This document shows positions 61,539-64,000 of a stretch of 64,000 bases of DNA, in pieces. The position numbers and the translations under genes were made by a program. Source of the stretch: Paracoccaceae bacterium (lineage in GTDB: Bacteria > Pseudomonadota > Alphaproteobacteria > Rhodobacterales > Rhodobacteraceae); NCBI GenBank assembly GCA_013373325.1, contig JABXIA010000120.1, positions 58,443 to 122,442 on the forward strand, read 5' to 3'. The notes under the pieces are model-generated. The model had not been told where the DNA came from, did not search any database, and saw only the letters and a list, made by a program, of their open reading frames with translations. Every line of letters starts with the position of its first letter. Position 1 is the stretch's first letter.

Positions 61539-61564
61539 GACGCCGGCTCTGTCCTTTCGTTACA
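61539..61564 (-). promoter_or_regulatory. ECF-type promoter element TGTAAC-N16-CGTC before the 48-residue gene
   Basis: On the minus strand TGTAAC (61564-61559) and CGTC (61542-61539) are 16 bases apart. It lies in the short gap after the broken CxC gene and points to 61490-61344. Confidence 0.7.
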
Positions 61565-61595
61565 CACATTGGGGTGCGGTCCGTGAGCCGACCAC

Positions 61596-61904
61596 TCAAT
61601 GGGTCCTCTTTCCCCTCCCTTCCCCGCGTGTTTGATCTGCGTCCGACGCCGGTACTGTGAGGACTGACGCTACCAAAGCACTGGCCATCTGGCGGCGGAA
61701 CAGAAAAAGAACTGTTTTGGCGTCACCTGTGCTGAGCCCGACCGCGTCTGCCGCAGACCGAAGGCTTCGCCCTTCGACATCGACTTTCAGAAACAACTCG
61801 CCCGACAACCTTCAAACATCGGCTTGAACAGTGCTTCGACACTCGCAGAACACATCCGATATCAAGTCTGCGACTGCCTGCGCATCTGCCGGTTCCGTGG
61901 GCAT
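61596..61904 (-). pseudogene. CxC-motif protein gene interrupted by an in-frame TGA
   Basis: From the ATG at 61904 (GGGAGG 5 bases upstream) the frame reads PTEPADAQAVADLISDVFCE, then CRSTVQADV, then TGA at 61814, and continues in the same frame as RLSGELFLKVDVEGRSLRSA, ADAVGLSTGDAKTVLFLFRR and QMASALVASVL to a stop at 61596. The whole (about 102 residues with the TGA read through) aligns with the intact CxC protein at 44458, including CxC and the helical half. It is either a pseudogene, two coupled products, or a recoded stop; a TTG three codons after the stop could restart translation. A strong promoter element precedes it, so it may still be expressed. Confidence 0.6.
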
Positions 61905-61933
61905 ACGATCCTCCCGAGCGGCTTCTGCATGAA

Positions 61934-61959
61934 GACGCCGTTTGAAGCGCAGCATTACA
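61934..61959 (-). promoter_or_regulatory. ECF-type promoter element TGTAAT-N16-CGTC before the broken CxC gene
   Basis: On the minus strand TGTAAT (61959-61954) and CGTC (61937-61934) are 16 bases apart, starting 9 bases after the sigma 3 stop and 30 bases before the CxC ATG. This is the same sigma-element-CxC order as at 45506-44458. Confidence 0.75.
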
Positions 61960-61967
61960 AAATCGCC

Positions 61968-62609
61968 TCAAGACGCGGTGTGTTGGTCCTCGCAATCGGT
62001 CTCTTCAACCGGATGCTCGCAGCCGTCCGGCGGACAGGAACAATCGTCAAAGCCATGACGGCAACAAGGGCCGCAGTGGGCCATCAACGCGTCACCAAAA
62101 GCAGCGCGGGCGCGGTGGAGACGCACATTCAATGTCCCGGACTTGAGCCCGAGGTCAGCTGCCACAATGCCGCGATCCTCGTCGTCGATGTCAATTCGGC
62201 GGATCAGGTCTGCATCACCCGGGCGCAGTTCGGTGACCAACCCTTTGACGCAGTTGCAGATCACGTCCATATCTTCGACCGGGTCATCCGTGACAACGGC
62301 AGACTGAGCCTCCAGTGCAACAGCCTCCTTTAGACGCCTGGACCGTCCCGACTTGCGATAGTGATCATTTAGCGCTGACCGCAACACCGCGTAAAGCCAG
62401 GCATCCATGCGGTCCGCCTCGCGCAGCTGATCCTTACGTGCCAGAACGCGGATGCAAAATTCCTGCAGCACGTCCTCAGCATCGGCTCGGTTTCCCAGCC
62501 GTTTGACTAGGAAGCCCAAAAACGCGTTTCTGTTCACCGACAGAGTTGCTTCAAGGCCGGGCTGACCGGCGCCGCTGCCCTTTGCGATATGGTTTTTAGT
62601 TTCCGACAT
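61968..62609 (-). CDS. ECF sigma factor with Cys-rich C-terminal tail (sigma 3)
   Basis: The protein of about 213 residues has region 2 (AFLGFLVKRLGNRADAEDVL, then EFCIRVLARKDQLREADRMD, AWLYAVLRSALNDHYRK) and region 4 (DRGIVAADLGLKSGTLNVRL, then HRARAAFGDALMAH), followed by a Cys-rich tail: HCGPCCRHGFDDCSC, DGCEH and TDCED. It is a close paralogue of sigma 1 at 44880, sharing FLGFL-[IV]-KRLGNRADAEDVLQ almost exactly. The ATG at 62609 has AAGGGCGG 9 bases upstream. No anti-sigma gene is adjacent. The Cys tail suggests direct metal or redox sensing as in CorE-like factors (inferred). Confidence 0.92.
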   Translation of the reverse strand: MSETKNHIAKGSGAGQPGLEATLSVNRNAFLGFLVKRLGNRADAEDVLQEFCIRVLARKDQLREADRMDAWLYAVLRSALNDHYRKSGRSRRLKEAVALEAQSAVVTDDPVEDMDVICNCVKGLVTELRPGDADLIRRIDIDDEDRGIVAADLGLKSGTLNVRLHRARAAFGDALMAHCGPCCRHGFDDCSCPPDGCEHPVEETDCEDQHTAS

Positions 62610-62855
62610 GGTTGCACGCCGCCCTTGCATAGAAAGTCCGATCCAACCCGGCAGGCGCAGTCATCAAACATGTCGCCATGGGCAGATACCATGAACCTAT
62701 CCATTCCAAGGCGAAATTCCAATATCAATGATTTTGAAGTCGGCAATCCATCGCGCCATTGAAATTTATCTGAATGGTTGCGGAAGACAATAGCACAATG
62801 TTTTTCACAGTCTCGACGTCTCGCGTAACATCTTCAGCTTCGAGAAGAAATTTCT

Positions 62856-62881
62856 TGTAATCGTTTTTCTTTTTGGGCGTC
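62856..62881 (+). promoter_or_regulatory. ECF-type promoter element TGTAAT-N16-CGTC before nuoA
   Basis: TGTAAT (62856-62861) and CGTC (62878-62881) are 16 bases apart, 99 bases before the nuoA ATG. It lies in the 371-base divergent gap between sigma 3 and nuoA; nothing else recognisable is seen there. Confidence 0.72.
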
Positions 62882-62980
62882 TTCGACTAAACGTGGTCAA
62901 AAACGGACGGCGCGCACCTGATTGGGGCGCAGCACCCGAACGGGAAAAACCGGCCAAGCACGACAGGAGCCAGGGCGGAC

Positions 62981-63343
62981 ATGAGTGAACTGACGCAATA
63001 CGCCATTCTGCTCGGCCTGACGCTTGGCACGGTCGGGCTGGTCCTGAGCCTCTATGCCCTCGCCCGTGCGATCGGGCGGGCGCGGGCGGAACCGGCCAAG
63101 GATGTGCCCGCAACCGCCGGCACTTTGGCGCGCGATCCGGTCTGGGTCCGATACCACGCCAAGTATTACGGCTATGCGCTCCTGTTTCTGGCCTTCGATA
63201 TGGAGATGGCCTTCATGTACCCTTGGGCGGTCGTTTACCGCGAAGAGGGGCTGGTCGCCCTGCTCGACATGGGCGTTTTTCTCGCGATCCTGTTTCTCGG
63301 CCTGCTCTATGGATGGAGCCAGGGCGCGCTGAGGCGGCAATGA
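62981..63343 (+). CDS. nuoA: NADH-quinone oxidoreductase subunit A
   Basis: The 120-residue membrane subunit of complex I has three helices: [20 protein letters not shown], the middle [20 protein letters not shown] with the conserved FDMEM acidic motif, and the last [20 protein letters not shown]. It is a second-copy type, differing from the mitochondrial-like NuoA of the host group by lacking the Cys-loop region in its usual form ([13 protein letters not shown]). It overlaps the next gene (ATGA) and is preceded by the element at 62856. Confidence 0.92.
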   Translation: MSELTQYAILLGLTLGTVGLVLSLYALARAIGRARAEPAKDVPATAGTLARDPVWVRYHAKYYGYALLFLAFDMEMAFMYPWAVVYREEGLVALLDMGVFLAILFLGLLYGWSQGALRRQ

Positions 63344-64000
63344 TGGATTTGTCCGGGGCACGTCAGGGTCTGTTGCGCGGTTTCCGCGGGTTGGTCGCCG
63401 GGGCCATGGCGCGGGATTTGCGCGCGTTCGTGGTGCCTGGAGAGGACGTCGCGAATGCGCTTGGTCTCGATCTGGACGCCGCAGGGCTGATCCGCGCGGT
63501 GACGCCGCGCCACGCGAACGTCTTGCTGATCGCGGGGCCCTTGCCCACTGCGCTGGCCGATGCGGCCAGCGTCGTCTGGGCCCAGATGCCGCGACCCCGG
63601 TGCATTCTCGCGCTTGGTGAGGCCGATCTTGGCCCTCTGCCCACTGCCGACGTGACGGCGGAGATGTCGCAGGCGGGCCTGATCTCCGGACTGGAGGATC
63701 TGCGCAAACTGCTCTGCAATGGGGCTTTTGCACCAGACATCGCGGAATTTGATGCGCCTGCCCTGTCGGAGCGGATCGAATACACCTGCCCCATGCATCC
63801 GGAAGTCATTTCGGACGAACCCGGCAAATGCCCGAAATGCGGGATGTTCCTTGTGGAACGCCGCGTTTCCGGCGCGGCGTCGCACGGCCATGAGGGCCAT
63901 GAGGGCCATGAGGGCCATGAGGGCCATGAGGGCCATGAGGGCCATGAGGGCCATGAGGGCCATGAGGGCCATGAGGGCCATGAGGGCCATGAGGGCCATG
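63340..64000 (+). CDS. NuoB-like protein fused to a heavy-metal-binding domain and His-Glu-Gly repeat (cut by window edge)
   Basis: The frame is open to the window end (220 codons). About residues 20-95 resemble NuoB ([20 protein letters not shown], then [14 protein letters not shown]), but none of the four cluster-binding Cys of NuoB is visible at the expected places. A YHS-like heavy-metal-binding domain follows at about 149-172 ([20 protein letters not shown], then [10 protein letters not shown]), then about a dozen HEG repeats. The gene overlaps nuoA, where nuoB belongs. It may be a metal-handling variant of the subunit, or continue into further complex I domains beyond the window. Confidence 0.75.
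   Translation, partial: MMDLSGARQGLLRGFRGLVAGAMARDLRAFVVPGEDVANALGLDLDAAGLIRAVTPRHANVLLIAGPLPTALADAASVVWAQMPRPRCILALGEADLGPLPTADVTAEMSQAGLISGLEDLRKLLCNGAFAPDIAEFDAPALSERIEYTCPMHPEVISDEPGKCPKCGMFLVERRVSGAASHGHEGHEGHEGHEGHEGHEGHEGHEGHEGHEGHEGHEGH
63886..64000 (+). repeat. 9-base tandem repeat (GGCCATGAG) coding for Gly-His-Glu units
   Basis: About 12.8 perfect copies of GGCCATGAG run to the window end without a single mismatch. They stay in frame and add one His and one Glu per unit. Perfect identity suggests recent expansion and likely length variation between strains. Confidence 0.95.

Noticed and set aside
61596-61904. Selenocysteine reading of the in-frame TGA in the broken CxC gene
   Set aside because: No SECIS-like hairpin was seen just after the TGA and the intact paralogue shows no Cys at that position, so decay or restart is simpler.
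63307-63999. Antisense frame with Met-Ala-Leu repeats at the right edge
   Set aside because: It is the reverse reading of the GGCCATGAG tandem repeat; the sense frame codes for a metal-binding domain and overlaps nuoA in operon fashion.

Overview
The window reads as an alphaproteobacterial accessory replicon, most likely a conjugative plasmid or integrated element of a Rhodobacteraceae (roseobacter-type) host. This is inferred from the high GC, dense tail-to-head operons with ATGA overlaps, a VirB-type secretion operon, and the style of the proteins (NhaA, Nuo, PHA-synthase-like, Cfa). No rRNA or tRNA gene, origin, CRISPR array or complete insertion sequence was seen.

Region 1 (1-7.9 kb): the 5' part of a minus-strand VirB type IV secretion operon. 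Its order is orf126, virB1-like transglycosylase, virB2, virB3, virB4, a VirB7-like lipoprotein, a VirB5-like protein with an inserted transglycosylase, virB5, virB8 and virB9 (cut by the window edge). A small secreted protein and an XRE repressor-like gene are divergent. The operator-like palindrome at 7141 recurs at 24913, in front of another secreted-protein gene, so the element appears to continue on the far side of the copper island.

Region 2 (8.8-23.3 kb): a copper/silver resistance island. It holds a CusF-like protein, CusA, CusB with four C-terminal CusF-like modules, small His/Cys-containing exported proteins, a PcoA/CopA multicopper oxidase, CopB, a cupredoxin, an ABC membrane domain without an ATPase, a cytochrome c, and a histidine kinase/response regulator pair. 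A decayed IS3-type transposase lies at its right end. A TGTATC direct repeat recurs before three of its units.

Region 3 (25.2-37.4 kb): a K+-channel-like protein, NhaA, an APC permease, a saccharopine-dehydrogenase-like protein and an ICMT-like methyltransferase, then an operon for nucleotide and pentose phosphate use (beta-CASP nuclease, AMP/thymidine phosphorylase, PRPP synthetase-like protein, phosphoketolase).

Region 4 (37.4-64 kb): lipid and envelope genes (phospholipase D, FAD reductase, FabI, PHA-synthase-like DUF3141, Cfa, patatin), an orphan Rieske protein, type II GAPDH, a complete arginine deiminase operon, a P1B ATPase, DUF6629, a nuoN remnant, nuoA and a NuoB-like protein fused to a metal-binding domain with a long His-Glu-Gly repeat. 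Three ECF sigma factors with Cys-rich tails are interspersed.

The most notable result is a promoter-like element, TGTAAY-N16-CGTC, found at eight intergenic places in region 4 (plus one GGTAAC variant), each pointing into a gene or operon. The copies precede a sigma gene, the Cu ATPase-arginine deiminase operon, the nucleotide/phosphoketolase operon, the PHA-synthase/FabI/Rieske operon, cfa-gap, nuoA, two small genes and (variant) the patatin gene. Two of the three sigma genes are each followed by this element and a small CxC-motif protein of a shared, apparently undescribed family. I read this as a multi-sigma, Cys- or metal-responsive regulon tying metal efflux to low-energy or low-oxygen metabolism and membrane remodelling.
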